Origin: Candidatus Tectimicrobiota bacterium
Lineage (GTDB): Bacteria; JACPSX01
Reading direction: 5' to 3'
Assembly (NCBI GenBank): GCA_016193065.1
Contig: JACPSX010000255.1
Location: forward strand, 1 to 22,894
Length of the DNA: 22,894 nt
In this document: positions 1 through 8,593 of the stretch, piece after piece
Numbering within the stretch: position 1 is the stretch's first letter
Layout: every line of letters begins with the position of its first letter
Notes under the pieces: model-generated
Databases searched by the model: none
Seen by the model: the letters and a program-made list of their open reading frames with translations, nothing else
What the model was told of the DNA's origin: nothing
Translations under genes and position numbers: made by a program

Positions 1-1673
1 GCCATGGCCACGGCCATGTGCGTGTACTCCACCCGGTCGTACCCTTCGATGCCGGTGGGATCGCTGCCCAGTTCCTTGAGCCTGTGATCGAGCAGGATCC
101 GGGTACCGGCTCCCTTCTGGCGGTTTACGAACTTCAGCCCTTTCCTGCCCAGGTCCTTGAGACCTTCAATCCCCTTGGGGTTTCCCTTGGGGATGATGAG
201 CCCCTGCTCTCTCAGGGCTAGGTGCACCACGGTCACCTCGACGCCTTTCAAGTAGCGCTCGATGTAGGGGAAGTTGTAGCGTCCGGTCTCCGTATCCAGC
301 AGGTGAGAGCCGGCCAGGTGGGCCTCCCCGTTTTTGAGGGCCATGAGTCCCCCCAGGCTCCCCACGTTTGTGGAGGAGAGGCTGAGCTCCGGGTGTCGGC
401 GGCGCAGCTCCGTGTAGAGGAGGTCGAGAGTCAGGTCGTGACTGCCGATGACCACCACGCTGTTTTCAATCTCCTCTTCCGAACGCAGAAGGTCGGCCTC
501 GACGATCTCCCCCTGGTTGATCCCTTCGGAAAAGCGGGAGATCTTGATGATCCCGTCCGCCTTTACCAGGGAAGTAATCACGGCGGCTCCCCGGCTCAGG
601 GGAGAGGCGATGATCTTGTCTCCCACCTTGCCCAGCTTCACCCGCACGTACTCGTCGTTGCCCAATCGGGAAGGAATATTGCGGGGTACCAGAACCTTGA
701 CTTTTTTCGGTGCGGGCATGGGGATGCCCAGAAACTTGTACATCAGAGGCCGCACGAACTCCTCGAAGGAAATAATGGCCGAGACGGGGTAGCCGGGGAT
801 GCCGAGCACGGGCTTGTCGCGGACGACGCCGATCACAGTGGGCTTACCGGGCATGATGCTCACCCCGTGCACCAGGAGCTTGCCCAGATCGCCGATGACC
901 CGGGCTGTAAAATCCTCGCGGCCCGCCGAGGAGCCCGCGTTGATAGTCACGATGTCGCAGGTCTCCAGGGCCTGGTTGAGAGCTCGGCAGAGGTCTTCGT
1001 AGCTGTCCTTGACGATGGGAAATCGGACTCCTTCCCCTTCCCACTGCTGCGCATATGCGCACAGGACCCGGGAATTAAATTCGATGATGTCCCCGCTCTT
1101 GAGCGGGATCCCGGGCTCCACGAGTTCATCCCCCGTGGGGATCACGGCCACCCGGGGGCGGCGGCGCACGGGCACACGGGTGATCCCGCCGGCCAAAAGG
1201 GCGCCCAGGTCGCAGGGACGGATCCGGTGGTTTTCGGGGAGGATGAGCTCCGTGACCACGATGTCCTCGCCAGCCACCCGGACGTAGTACCAGGGGGGGA
1301 CGGAGGCGACAATCTCGATGGCCTCTTCTCCAATAGGCTGCACGTCTTCAATCTTGATGACGGCGTTCATGCCGGAGGGCAGAGGATCTCCGGTGTCCAG
1401 GGGCACGGCCTGTTCCGGGATCTGCAGGCGGACCGGCTCGCGCTCGCTGGCTGTATAGGTCTCCTCGGCACGCACGGCGTAGCCGTCCATGGCGCTGGCG
1501 TGAAAATGAGGCGAGGAGATCGGAGCGAAAATGGCCCTGGCGGTGATGCGCCCCAGGGACTCCGCGACGTCCACTTCTTCCCAGGGCCGGGGGGAGGGGA
1601 AGTGAACCTCGGAGAACAGGAGGGTTCGCGCCTCCTCGAGAGGTTTCTTGTCCAGATAGACCTTGCGCTCCAT
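1..1673 (-). CDS. moeA: MoeA-type molybdopterin molybdotransferase fused to a periplasmic-binding-like domain (partial, C-terminus off the left edge)
   Basis: Reading the minus strand from the ATG at 1673 gives 557 codons with no stop before the window edge. Residues about 1-400 are a full MoeA: MDGYAV at 62-67, PTGDELVEPG at 179-188, NAGSSAGREDF at 245-255, PGKPT at 275-279 and GIPGYPVSA at 291-299. MoeA inserts molybdate (or tungstate) into adenylylated molybdopterin in the cytoplasm. From about residue 405 (VVVIGSHDLTLDLL) a second domain begins. It resembles the substrate-binding fold of LysR regulators and PBP_like proteins, a known MoeA fusion type that may sense or bind the oxyanion. 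A purine-rich GGGGGAAG lies just upstream of the ATG, and no earlier in-frame start is seen. It lies 123 nt downstream of a second moeA in the same direction. The domain calls are firm; the ligand of the C-terminal domain is unknown. Confidence 0.93.
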   Translation of the reverse strand, partial: MERKVYLDKKPLEEARTLLFSEVHFPSPRPWEEVDVAESLGRITARAIFAPISSPHFHASAMDGYAVRAEETYTASEREPVRLQIPEQAVPLDTGDPLPSGMNAVIKIEDVQPIGEEAIEIVASVPPWYYVRVAGEDIVVTELILPENHRIRPCDLGALLAGGITRVPVRRRPRVAVIPTGDELVEPGIPLKSGDIIEFNSRVLCAYAQQWEGEGVRFPIVKDSYEDLCRALNQALETCDIVTINAGSSAGREDFTARVIGDLGKLLVHGVSIMPGKPTVIGVVRDKPVLGIPGYPVSAIISFEEFVRPLMYKFLGIPMPAPKKVKVLVPRNIPSRLGNDEYVRVKLGKVGDKIIASPLSRGAAVITSLVKADGIIKISRFSEGINQGEIVEADLLRSEEEIENSVVVIGSHDLTLDLLYTELRRRHPELSLSSTNVGSLGGLMALKNGEAHLAGSHLLDTETGRYNFPYIERYLKGVEVTVVHLALREQGLIIPKGNPKGIEGLKDLGRKGLKFVNRQKGAGTRILLDHRLKELGSDPTGIEGYDRVEYTHMAVAM

Positions 1674-1796
1674 GAAAACTTCCCCCGCAATCCCGGTAGC
1701 GTTCCAACTGGATGTGCCCGATCTGAGCGAATTGACGGGCGGCAAAATTATAAACCCTGCGAACCGGGAACGTAGCCCAAAATCGTTGGAACGGTA

Positions 1797-3029
1797 CTAG
1801 AAGAGGATCACTTCGACTTCCTGCCCTTCTCTGAGACCTTCCGAATTCAGGTCGATCCGAATGTAACCATCGGCCTTTACCATCGTGGAGATCATGCTGG
1901 ACTTCCCCAGTACCGGCTGTGCCACCCAACCTCCGTTGGACTTCTCGAGGGCGACCCGGATGTAGTCTTCACGCCCCTGGGCCGAGGCCACGTTTCGCGA
2001 CAGGCGAGCGTGCAGCGTTCTTCGCCAGTTCCCCCCCTCGATCGGCAGCCCGGCCAAGTGGCGGATCAGAGATTTCCCAAAAACCTCGAAGACGATCATG
2101 GCCGACACGGGATGGCCCGGCAGCCCGATGACCGGCTTGCTTCCGACCCGAGCCACGATCGTGGGCTTGCCCGGGCTGATGGAAATGCCATGGACGAGAA
2201 CACCGGGTTCCCCCAGCGATTCGATGATCTCCACCGTGAAATCCTTGCGCCCGATCGAGCTGCCGCCCGAGATGAGGACAAGATCCGTGCGCTCCAGGGC
2301 ATCGGTGACCACCTGGCGGATGGTTTCATAATCGTCGCGAACAATCCCGCGGTGATCGACGACCCCTCCGCACTCCTCGATCATGGCCCCGATGGAGTAC
2401 TGGTTCAGGTTGCGGATCTGGCCGGGAGCAGGAACCTGTTCGGGATCGACCAGCTCATCTCCCGTGGCGATCAGGGAGACCACAGGCTTGCGGTAGACCC
2501 GCAGGCGGGTAATCCCCAGCGCGGAGAGGGCGCCGATCTCCTGAGGCCGTATGAGCCTGCCGGCCTCCAGGATCACGTCGCCCCGGCGCACGTCTTCTCC
2601 CGCCCGCAGCACTCCGTCCCACGGCGCACAGGCGCGGGTCACCTCCAGCGTGCGGTCGTCCGGCAGGTTCGTATACTCTTCCATAACCACCGCGTCCGCG
2701 CCCGGAGGGAGCATCCCCCCCGTGGCGATCTTGATCGCCCGGCCCGCGCTGACGGGCTCGCGGGCTTCCTCCCCCATGGAGATTTCTCCGGTCATCTCCA
2801 GGTAAACGGGCACTCCATCCGAAGCTCCGAACGTGTCCTTGGCCAGGACCGCGTAGCCGTCCACGGTGGCTCGATGAAAGGGGGGGAGATTTTCCGGAGA
2901 GGTGACCGGTTCGGCCGTCACGCGCCCCAGCGCCGAGGATGTAGCCGTCTCTTCCTTTGATGCGGGTGGGAACTCCCGCAGGATTTCGAAAACTTCGCCG
3001 GGGGTTTTCACCTGAAAGAAAGGCTTCAT
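1797..3029 (-). CDS. moeA: Molybdopterin molybdenumtransferase MoeA
   Basis: This is a 410-residue protein of normal MoeA length. It has the N-terminal VDGYAV motif (56-61), the central GDEL (190-193), SGGSSIGRKDF (254-264), a GKPT motif and GLPGHPVSAM, followed by a C-terminal beta-barrel. MoeA catalyses metal insertion into AMP-molybdopterin, the last common step of molybdenum cofactor synthesis. The ATG at 3029 has only a weak ribosome binding site, and an upstream ATG is closed at once by a stop. The gene precedes the MoeA-PBP fusion on the same strand, so the two are probably co-transcribed. Paired MoeA paralogues are often read as serving different metals (Mo and W) or different cofactor forms; that is inference here. 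No moaA, mobA or modABC is in view. Confidence 0.95.
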   Translation of the reverse strand: MKPFFQVKTPGEVFEILREFPPASKEETATSSALGRVTAEPVTSPENLPPFHRATVDGYAVLAKDTFGASDGVPVYLEMTGEISMGEEAREPVSAGRAIKIATGGMLPPGADAVVMEEYTNLPDDRTLEVTRACAPWDGVLRAGEDVRRGDVILEAGRLIRPQEIGALSALGITRLRVYRKPVVSLIATGDELVDPEQVPAPGQIRNLNQYSIGAMIEECGGVVDHRGIVRDDYETIRQVVTDALERTDLVLISGGSSIGRKDFTVEIIESLGEPGVLVHGISISPGKPTIVARVGSKPVIGLPGHPVSAMIVFEVFGKSLIRHLAGLPIEGGNWRRTLHARLSRNVASAQGREDYIRVALEKSNGGWVAQPVLGKSSMISTMVKADGYIRIDLNSEGLREGQEVEVILF

Positions 3030-3100
3030 CTCATGGTTCCATGCCGTTTGCTGGCGGGTGCTGTAAAAGACGATACGCCCTTACTCTAGGGCACCCCACC

Positions 3101-3120
3101 CCCCTTGTCAAGCAAAGGGG
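3101..3120 (-). terminator. Possible hairpin between the aminotransferase and moeA
   Basis: CCCCTT (3101-3106) and AAGGGG (3115-3120) can pair around an 8-nt loop, downstream of the aminotransferase stop and upstream of moeA. There is no clear T-run, so termination may be weak or factor-dependent, or the hairpin may have another role. Confidence 0.3.
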
Positions 3121-3137
3121 TCCCTGACGATGGGTTC

Positions 3138-4331
3138 TCAAGCATCGAGGAAGGCTTTCTCCGCGGTCTGCAGGCTTGCGCCCGGCTTTTCCAGACGCCC
3201 CTGGGCGCGCAGGATCTGTTCCAGTGCGGACAGCAGGGTGAGTACCGTGGCCAGAGTGGCGTTTTGCCCCATGAGGCCGATCCGCCACACCTTACCGCGC
3301 AAGGGGCCGAGCCCCGCGCCGATCTCGATGTTGTGATCCTCCAGCAGGCTTTGACGGGTTCTGGCCTCATCGAGACCGGAGGGGATTTTTACCGTTGTGA
3401 GACTCGGCAGCCGGTAGGGCGTGGGTACGTGAAGCTCAAACCCGAGGGCGGCGAGGCCGCTGTACAACGCCAGAGCGGCCCGGCGGTGGCGATCGAAGCG
3501 GGCTTCGAGTCCCTCTTCCAGGATCACGCGCAAGGCCTCCCGGAGGGCGTAGATGAGCAGCGTCGGCGGCGTGTGGTGGTAAACCCGCCCCCGGGACCAG
3601 TACTGCTCGATCAGCTTCAAATCCAGATACCAGACTCCGCAGGGGGATTTCCGCGCCTTGATGGCCTCCAATGCACGATCGCTCAGGGTCAGGGGTGAGA
3701 GCCCCGGAGGGGCATTGAGGCATTTCTGGGTACCGCTGTAGCAGAGGTCAATGTGCCAGGAATCGACCTCCACGGCGGCTCCGCCGAGAGAGGTTACCGT
3801 ATCGACGATAAAGAGGGCCTGATGTTCCCGGCACAACCGGCCGATTTCGGACAGGGGCTGCAATACTCCCGTCGAGGTTTCCCCATGGATCAGAGCCACC
3901 GCCTTGATGGGGCCGCGGGTCTTTAAAACCTCCTCGATCTGGGCAGGATCGATGGGAGAGCCCCACGCGGCTGCGATCTCGATCAATTCGCCCCCGTGGC
4001 GGCGGACAATCTCGGCCATTCTCTGCCCGAAGAGGCCGTTGACGCCAACGGCTACCCGGTCACCGGCCTCGACCATGTTGGCCAGGACTGCTTCCATACC
4101 GGCCGTCCCCGGGCCGGAGAGAGGGAAAGTCAGGCGATTCGCGGTGCGGAAGAGGGCCCGGAGAAGTTCCATGGTTTCGTCCAGGAGGGTGAGAAAGTAG
4201 GGGTCCAGGTATCCCAGGATGGGAGCGGACAGGGCCCGGACTACACGGGGGTGAAGGTTGCTGGGCCCCGGCCCCAGCAATAACCGGACCGGCGGGCTGA
4301 ATTCACCGAAGGACTTGGATTCTGTGGTCAT
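3138..4331 (-). CDS. Class V PLP-dependent aminotransferase (alanine-glyoxylate / serine-pyruvate type)
   Basis: This 397-residue fold-type I aminotransferase is of the serine-pyruvate / alanine-glyoxylate group. It opens with LLLGPGPSNLHPRV (17-30). The cofactor-ring aspartate is in VDTVTS (D177), and the Schiff-base lysine is in YSGTQKCLNAPPGLSP (K203). The family moves an amino group between small amino acids and glyoxylate, pyruvate or hydroxypyruvate in the cytoplasm. Substrate preference cannot be read from motifs alone. The ATG at 4331 is preceded by a G-rich stretch (GGGAGGGAGGG) at loose spacing. It sits between a C-rich inverted repeat upstream and moeA downstream, with no clear functional link to cofactor synthesis. 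Phosphoserine aminotransferase or cysteine desulfurase are less likely given the GPGPSN start and overall length. Confidence 0.9.
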   Translation of the reverse strand: MTTESKSFGEFSPPVRLLLGPGPSNLHPRVVRALSAPILGYLDPYFLTLLDETMELLRALFRTANRLTFPLSGPGTAGMEAVLANMVEAGDRVAVGVNGLFGQRMAEIVRRHGGELIEIAAAWGSPIDPAQIEEVLKTRGPIKAVALIHGETSTGVLQPLSEIGRLCREHQALFIVDTVTSLGGAAVEVDSWHIDLCYSGTQKCLNAPPGLSPLTLSDRALEAIKARKSPCGVWYLDLKLIEQYWSRGRVYHHTPPTLLIYALREALRVILEEGLEARFDRHRRAALALYSGLAALGFELHVPTPYRLPSLTTVKIPSGLDEARTRQSLLEDHNIEIGAGLGPLRGKVWRIGLMGQNATLATVLTLLSALEQILRAQGRLEKPGASLQTAEKAFLDA

Positions 4332-4430
4332 TTTCAGCTCGCCCTCCCTCCCACTTCCCTACACCTTTGCGGGGCATTAACGTCTAACCCAAACGCGCAA
4401 ATACTTTTTCTTGATGCGCCCCTCACCCTT

Positions 4431-4466
4431 CCCCTCTCCCCTCAGGGAGAGGGATAGGGAGAGGGG
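4431..4466. repeat. C-rich inverted repeat (intergenic hairpin)
   Basis: CCCCTCTCCC at 4431-4440 is exactly complementary to GGGAGAGGGG at 4457-4466, with a second possible partner at 4445-4453. It lies downstream of the lytic transglycosylase stop and upstream of the aminotransferase start. It could act as a terminator or be one copy of a dispersed intergenic repeat, since a similar structure occurs at 14977-15010. Confidence 0.55.
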
Positions 4467-4554
4467 ATTCGAACGTATCAGGACTGAATGCGTTTGTATT
4501 GGTCCGGGTCCGGGCGCAGATGCAATGGTACAACAGAATCGGGAAAGGTGCGAT

Positions 4555-5841
4555 TTAGTTTTCCGTATAGATCACGAGCTTCTGTCCGAGCGAGAGATGC
4601 TTGCGGTTTCCCAGATTGTTCCACTCGCGGATCGAGTTTACGTAGACCTTGTAACGGCTGGCGATGTCCCACAAGGTATCCCCCTTCTTGACCGTGTAAT
4701 ACACCTTGTTGCCGTCTCGGGCGATCTTCTCCTCGGTGACTTCCCGTTTATCCGGAGTCCAGGCCTTGAAGTTGGCGGCGAAGAAGGAAGTGCTCCCCTT
4801 GGGGATGTTGACCTTGTGGGTCCCCGGCGGGAGGGAGTCCTGGCTCAGCTCCGGGTTCAGTCTGCGGATCTCCCGGTAGTAGGAACCCGCGGCCTCGGCG
4901 ATGACCCGGAGATGCAATTTCCGCTTTACGTTTACGGTCACCATGTCAAATTCCATGGGGGTGTAGAGCTCTTCCCGCGGCAGAGCGTAGCCGTAGCGGG
5001 CGGGATTGCTCAGGATCAGCTTGGCGGCAATGATTCGGAACACGTAGCGCTCGGTCTCGTTGGGCAGGGCGAGCTGGTAGTAATTGCTCACGTGCTGCTC
5101 TTCCATGGCCTTGCGGACTCTGGACTCCCCGGCGTTGTAGGAAGCCAAAGCCAGGGGCCAGTTGCGGAATTCCCGGTTCAGATCCGAGAGGTAGCTCACA
5201 GCCCCCTCTGTGGCTTTCTCCACATTGCGCCGTTCATCCTTCCAGTTGTTGCTCTCCATCTTGTAGCGCCGCCCCGTGGAGGTGATAAACTGCCAGACCC
5301 CCGAAGCTCCGGCCCAGGACTGGGCGCCGGTCTGTAGACCGCTCTCGGCCAGGGTCACGTACTTGAGGTCGTCGGGTAACCCCCGCTCCTTGAGCTTCTT
5401 TTCAATCATGGGGAAGTGGCGGCCGCTGCGCTTGAGCCAGAGGATGATCTGGGGGGCATCTCCGACCATCAATAGGAATTCCCGCTCCAGGCGTTCCTTG
5501 ACGTCCCATTTATCCAGGGGGACTGGCTGCCCGGCGAAGTCCACCTTGTCCGGCAACCGGTAGGTGCTTAGGATCGAGGAGCGGGGAGGAGTCTTGGTTC
5601 CATGCTCGAGGGCCTCCAGGTGCTTTTCAAGCTGTTGGTTTTCGCCCTGGAGGGTGCGGATTTGATCCTGGAGCTTGCGGATTTGCTCCAGGACGGGCTG
5701 TGCCTGGATCTGGGCCAGCGCAGCGCCGCCGGGACCGGGCATTTCCTGGGGGTTGGCAGCGACCGAAAAGACCAGGAGAGTGGATAGGGTTGTGACCGAG
5801 GCCCGGATTGAGCGGCTTGCAATACCTATTAAGAATCCCAT
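4555..5841 (-). CDS. LysM-containing lytic transglycosylase (MltD-like)
   Basis: This is a 428-residue secreted or periplasmic murein hydrolase. The N-terminus is hydrophobic (about 15-30), followed by a coiled coil of about 30 residues (50-80, heptads such as LEQIRKLQDQIRTLQ). A family 1 SLT lysozyme-like domain follows, with the catalytic glutamate in LAESGLQ (E166) and the typical GASGVWQF motif (178-185). A single LysM peptidoglycan-binding repeat closes the protein (about 381-426, YTVKKGDTLWDIA). The enzyme cleaves the MurNAc-GlcNAc bond, giving 1,6-anhydro ends. MltD proteins often carry two or more LysM repeats; only one is clear here. The ATG at 5841 has GGGGGAT about 5 nt upstream. 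It begins 41 nt after the glutamate dehydrogenase stop, so read-through is likely. Confidence 0.93.
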   Translation of the reverse strand: MGFLIGIASRSIRASVTTLSTLLVFSVAANPQEMPGPGGAALAQIQAQPVLEQIRKLQDQIRTLQGENQQLEKHLEALEHGTKTPPRSSILSTYRLPDKVDFAGQPVPLDKWDVKERLEREFLLMVGDAPQIILWLKRSGRHFPMIEKKLKERGLPDDLKYVTLAESGLQTGAQSWAGASGVWQFITSTGRRYKMESNNWKDERRNVEKATEGAVSYLSDLNREFRNWPLALASYNAGESRVRKAMEEQHVSNYYQLALPNETERYVFRIIAAKLILSNPARYGYALPREELYTPMEFDMVTVNVKRKLHLRVIAEAAGSYYREIRRLNPELSQDSLPPGTHKVNIPKGSTSFFAANFKAWTPDKREVTEEKIARDGNKVYYTVKKGDTLWDIASRYKVYVNSIREWNNLGNRKHLSLGQKLVIYTEN

Positions 5842-5882
5842 TCGTATCCCCCATGAGGCGATGAGGTTGCTCTTGTTGACTA

Positions 5883-7205
5883 TTACCTGATCGGCCGCTT
5901 CTGCAAAATCGTTGAGGAGATTCGCGGGTCCAGGGGCTCATTGCCGCGCAGTTTTTCGGCCTCCGCCACTTTCCGGATGGCCAGCATGTAGGCGGCCGTC
6001 CGCAGGGGAACTCGCTCTTTTCTCGCTACCTCCCGGACCTGAACGTAGGCCCTGACCATGATCTTTTCCAGCTCGCTGTTTACCTGGTTCTCCTCCCACT
6101 GGAACTGTTGCAGGTTTTGCACCCACTCGAAGTAGGAAACCGTGACCCCCCCCGCATTGGTCAGGATGTCGGGAAGCACGTGGATCCCCCGGTCGTTGAG
6201 AATTTCGTCGGCGGAGGTCGTGGTGGGGCTGTTGGCCGCCTCCGCTACGATCCGGGCCTTGATCCGGTCTGCGTTGAGCTTCGTGATGACCCCACCCAGG
6301 GCCGCGGGGACCAGGATATCGCACTTAAGCTCAAGGAGATCCTCGTTGCTGATTGCGTCCGCTTCCCGGTAGCCACCCACGCTGCCCTGCCGTTTGGCAT
6401 GCTCGAGGACTTTGGACACATTGAGACCCTTAGCGGAGTAGATTCCTCCCTGGACGTCGCTGATGGCGAGGACCTTGGAGCCTGCTTCAGCGGCCAGCAG
6501 AGCCGTGTTTGAACCCACGTTTCCAAAGCCCTGGATGGCCATGGTGGCTCCCTTCAGGTCCAGCTTGAAATCGCGGGCCGCTTCCCGGATCACGAAGACG
6601 ACCCCCCGCCCGGTGGCCTGCTCTCTCCCCTTTGACCCCCCCAGGTGCAGAGGTTTTCCCGTGACGATGCTTGGCGTATGGCCGTAGTGCGCTCCGTATT
6701 CATCCATGATCCAGGCCATGACCTGGGCGTTCGTGTTTAAATCCGGGGCGGGAATATCGCGGTACGGCCCCAGGACGATGCTGATGCGGGAAATGAACTT
6801 GCGGGTCAGACGCTCGAGTTCCAGGCTCGACATCTGGGTGGGGTCGCAGGTGACTCCCCCTTTGGCTCCGCCAAAGGGGATATCCACCAGGGCGGTCTTC
6901 CAGGTCATGAGGGAAGCCAGCGCCTTCACCTCGTCAAGGTCCACGTCCGGGTGGTAGCGGATTCCTCCTTTCTGAGGGCCACGGGCGCCATTGTGCTGCA
7001 CCCGGTACCCCAGGAAGACCACCAGCCGGCCATCGTCCAGGCGCACGGGAATCTGAACAGTCACCTCGCGAAACGGGGTTTTCAGGAGAACCCGCATGGA
7101 TTCGTCGAGGTTCATTTTGTCTGCGGCAATGTCGAATTGATAGTTCGTGTTTTTAAATGAGCTGACCTTCCCGTGGGGCTTTTGACGGTTAGAGACTTTT
7201 ACCAT
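5883..7205 (-). CDS. gdhA: Glu/Leu/Phe/Val family glutamate dehydrogenase
   Basis: This 440-residue hexameric-type dehydrogenase interconverts glutamate and 2-oxoglutarate plus ammonium with NAD(P). The substrate domain shows GPQKGGIRYHPDVD (76-89), K103 in LMTWKTALVDIPFGG, and the catalytic lysine in PFGGAKGGV (K115). The nucleotide-binding fold has the GFGNVGSNTA glycine motif. A longer reading from 7385 would add 60 Pro/Ala-rich residues that overlap the FmdB-type gene on the same strand. The ATG at 7205 has GAAAGG about 9 nt upstream and gives the normal family N-terminus, so it is preferred. It lies in a same-strand run between the zinc ribbon gene and the lytic transglycosylase. NAD or NADP preference is not decided by what I can see. 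Confidence 0.95.
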   Translation of the reverse strand: MVKVSNRQKPHGKVSSFKNTNYQFDIAADKMNLDESMRVLLKTPFREVTVQIPVRLDDGRLVVFLGYRVQHNGARGPQKGGIRYHPDVDLDEVKALASLMTWKTALVDIPFGGAKGGVTCDPTQMSSLELERLTRKFISRISIVLGPYRDIPAPDLNTNAQVMAWIMDEYGAHYGHTPSIVTGKPLHLGGSKGREQATGRGVVFVIREAARDFKLDLKGATMAIQGFGNVGSNTALLAAEAGSKVLAISDVQGGIYSAKGLNVSKVLEHAKRQGSVGGYREADAISNEDLLELKCDILVPAALGGVITKLNADRIKARIVAEAANSPTTTSADEILNDRGIHVLPDILTNAGGVTVSYFEWVQNLQQFQWEENQVNSELEKIMVRAYVQVREVARKERVPLRTAAYMLAIRKVAEAEKLRGNEPLDPRISSTILQKRPIR

Positions 7206-7290
7206 TGCTGGGCCTTTCGGCGGTGCGGGGAGGAAGGGAACCGGGACCGGGATTTCTCCCTCGACTGTGGCTGGAGATGGCAGCAAACCT

Positions 7291-7512
7291 TTAGTGGCAG
7301 TTCGCACACCCTCCCGGGTTGCCGCAATGGCTGCAACCCTTCCCGGCAACGGAACTGTTGAACTTCCCTCCGCTCTGGAAGGCAAAGACGGAAAGCTTGC
7401 GTTCCAGGTCGTGGCCGCCGCAGCGTGGGCAGGAAACGGTGGCTCGGGAATTCATGACCAGGGTTTCAAAGTCATTCTCGCAGGCCGGGCAATGGAATTC
7501 GTAGATCGGCAC
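7291..7512 (-). CDS. FmdB-type zinc ribbon protein
   Basis: This is a 73-residue protein. The family usually begins with PIYEF; here that is VPIYEFHCPAC, so the GTG at 7512 is chosen, with AGGGGAT about 10 nt upstream. A longer reading from a GTG at 7539 lacks a ribosome binding site and would nearly abut the transaldolase stop. Two CxxC knuckles (C8/C11 and C28/C31) form the zinc ribbon. The C-terminus adds two more CxxC pairs (C60/C63 and C69/C72) in a Gly-rich tail. The family was named from an operon for formamidase regulation, but most members have no known role. It lies 13 nt after the transaldolase stop and 85 nt before glutamate dehydrogenase, so co-transcription is likely. Confidence 0.88.
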   Translation of the reverse strand: MPIYEFHCPACENDFETLVMNSRATVSCPRCGGHDLERKLSVFAFQSGGKFNSSVAGKGCSHCGNPGGCANCH

Positions 7513-7525
7513 GGCTTTGGATCCC

Positions 7526-8221
7526 CTATCGATTGGCACCCGCAGGGCGGGTACCCGGCACGGCGGTCTCTTTCAGGTTTTTGGAAAGCTTTTCCCAATC
7601 CGCCAGGAAGCGCTGCAGTCCCACGTCGGTGAGGGGGTGCTTCCAGAGCTGGGTCATCACGCTGTAGGGCATAGTGGCGATGTGGGCCCCCATCAGAGCG
7701 GCATCGAGAACGTGCACCGGGTTTCGGATCGAGGCCACGATGACTTCGGTTTCGATTCCGTAGTTGTCAAAGATCGTCAGGATTTCCTCGACCAGATCCA
7801 TCCCTCTGTGGCTCACGTCATCCAGACGACCGACGAAAGGGCTCACGTATGCGGCCCCCGCCTTGGCAGCCAGAAGGGCCTGGGTGGCGGAAAAGATCAG
7901 GGTGACGTTTACGGCAATCCCCTCTTGTTTTAAAAGGCGGGTGGCCTTGAGACCGTCCGGAGTCATGGGGACTTTGACCACGATGTTGGGGGCCACGGAG
8001 GCGAGCTCCCTGCCTTCCCGGACCATCTCTTCGGCCCGGGTGGCGACGACCTCCGCATTGACCGGACCCTCGACGATGGAGCAAATCTCCCCGAGAACTT
8101 CGCGAAAATCCCGCCCCTCCTTGGAAACCAGGGTGGGGTTGGTTGTGACCCCATCCACCATCCCCAGGCTGTGGCCTTCCCGGATTTCGGTAATCGCCGC
8201 TGTATCTAGAAAAAACTTCAT
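7526..8221 (-). CDS. tal: Transaldolase / fructose-6-phosphate aldolase-like protein
   Basis: This 231-residue class I aldolase is of the short TalC/FSA type. It starts with MKFFLDTA and contains [14 protein letters not shown] (23-36). The Schiff-base lysine is in VVKVPMT (K83). Other family markers are [11 protein letters not shown] and [12 protein letters not shown]. It transfers dihydroxyacetone units in the non-oxidative pentose phosphate pathway or, if FSA-like, cleaves fructose-6-phosphate; the sequence does not separate these. The ATG at 8221 has GGGGAGGA about 9 nt upstream, so the 54-residue upstream extension is not used. The gene follows the small membrane protein by 28 nt and leads into the FmdB gene. 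Confidence 0.94.
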   Translation of the reverse strand: MKFFLDTAAITEIREGHSLGMVDGVTTNPTLVSKEGRDFREVLGEICSIVEGPVNAEVVATRAEEMVREGRELASVAPNIVVKVPMTPDGLKATRLLKQEGIAVNVTLIFSATQALLAAKAGAAYVSPFVGRLDDVSHRGMDLVEEILTIFDNYGIETEVIVASIRNPVHVLDAALMGAHIATMPYSVMTQLWKHPLTDVGLQRFLADWEKLSKNLKETAVPGTRPAGANR

Positions 8222-8249
8222 TTGTTTATCCTCCCCGGAGCCTTCCAAC

Positions 8250-8522
8250 TCAATCCTTCTGGTTTTTCCCCTGGCGCTTGTAAGTCCGGACACATTCCTC
8301 GCTGCAAAAGTAGTGCTGGTCTCCTCGAATCCGCCTGCGAAGTGCAGTCCCCTTGGGGATATACACTTGACAGGCGGGATCAAGGACCAACTCGTCGGCC
8401 TGCGGGCCCTGCACCGCGGCTATCCTCTTCTTCCAACTGAACCAGAAACGAAGAATCCGATATAAGAGCCAAATCCCATAATAAGCCAGGATGGCCAGGA
8501 AAAAGAATAAAAAGAAGCGCAA
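8250..8522 (-). CDS. Small single-pass membrane protein with a Cys-rich (PP0621/YHS-like) C-terminus
   Basis: About 90 residues. The N-terminus is a strong membrane segment ([19 protein letters not shown]) followed by basic residues. The soluble part carries [11 protein letters not shown] and then [11 protein letters not shown], a Cys arrangement like metal-binding YHS/TRASH or PP0621-type proteins. No enzymatic role is known. The start is a TTG: AGGAG lies 6 nt before the TTG at 8522, while the alternative TTG at 8528 directly abuts AGGAG and is too close. It is the first gene after the strong promoter at 8551-8578, heading the minus-strand run with transaldolase 28 nt downstream. Confidence 0.75.
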   Translation of the reverse strand: MRFFLFFFLAILAYYGIWLLYRILRFWFSWKKRIAAVQGPQADELVLDPACQVYIPKGTALRRRIRGDQHYFCSEECVRTYKRQGKNQKD

Positions 8523-8550
8523 TACCAACTCCTAAGCGTCTGGAAAGTGG

Positions 8551-8578
8551 AGTATAACAGCGGGGGCGCCATTGTCAA
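8551..8578 (-). promoter_or_regulatory. Strong sigma70-type promoter for the minus-strand gene run
   Basis: On the minus strand TTGACA (8573-8578) is followed, 16 nt later, by TATACT (8551-8556). Transcription would start near 8544, giving a leader of about 20 nt that contains AGGAG before the TTG start at 8522. The match is seen directly in the sequence; activity is inferred. Confidence 0.7.
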
Positions 8579-8593
8579 GCCGCCGTTTTCCCG

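Noticed and set aside
222-1775. A 517-codon plus-strand open frame
   Set aside because: It is antisense to the MoeA-PBP fusion, which has all MoeA motifs. The plus-strand product has no recognisable domain.
2010-2960. A 316-codon plus-strand open frame
   Set aside because: Antisense to moeA, with no domain signal.
7206-7385. N-terminal extension of glutamate dehydrogenase
   Set aside because: It overlaps the FmdB-type gene, is low-complexity Pro/Ala-rich, and the ATG at 7205 has a better ribosome binding site and a normal family start.
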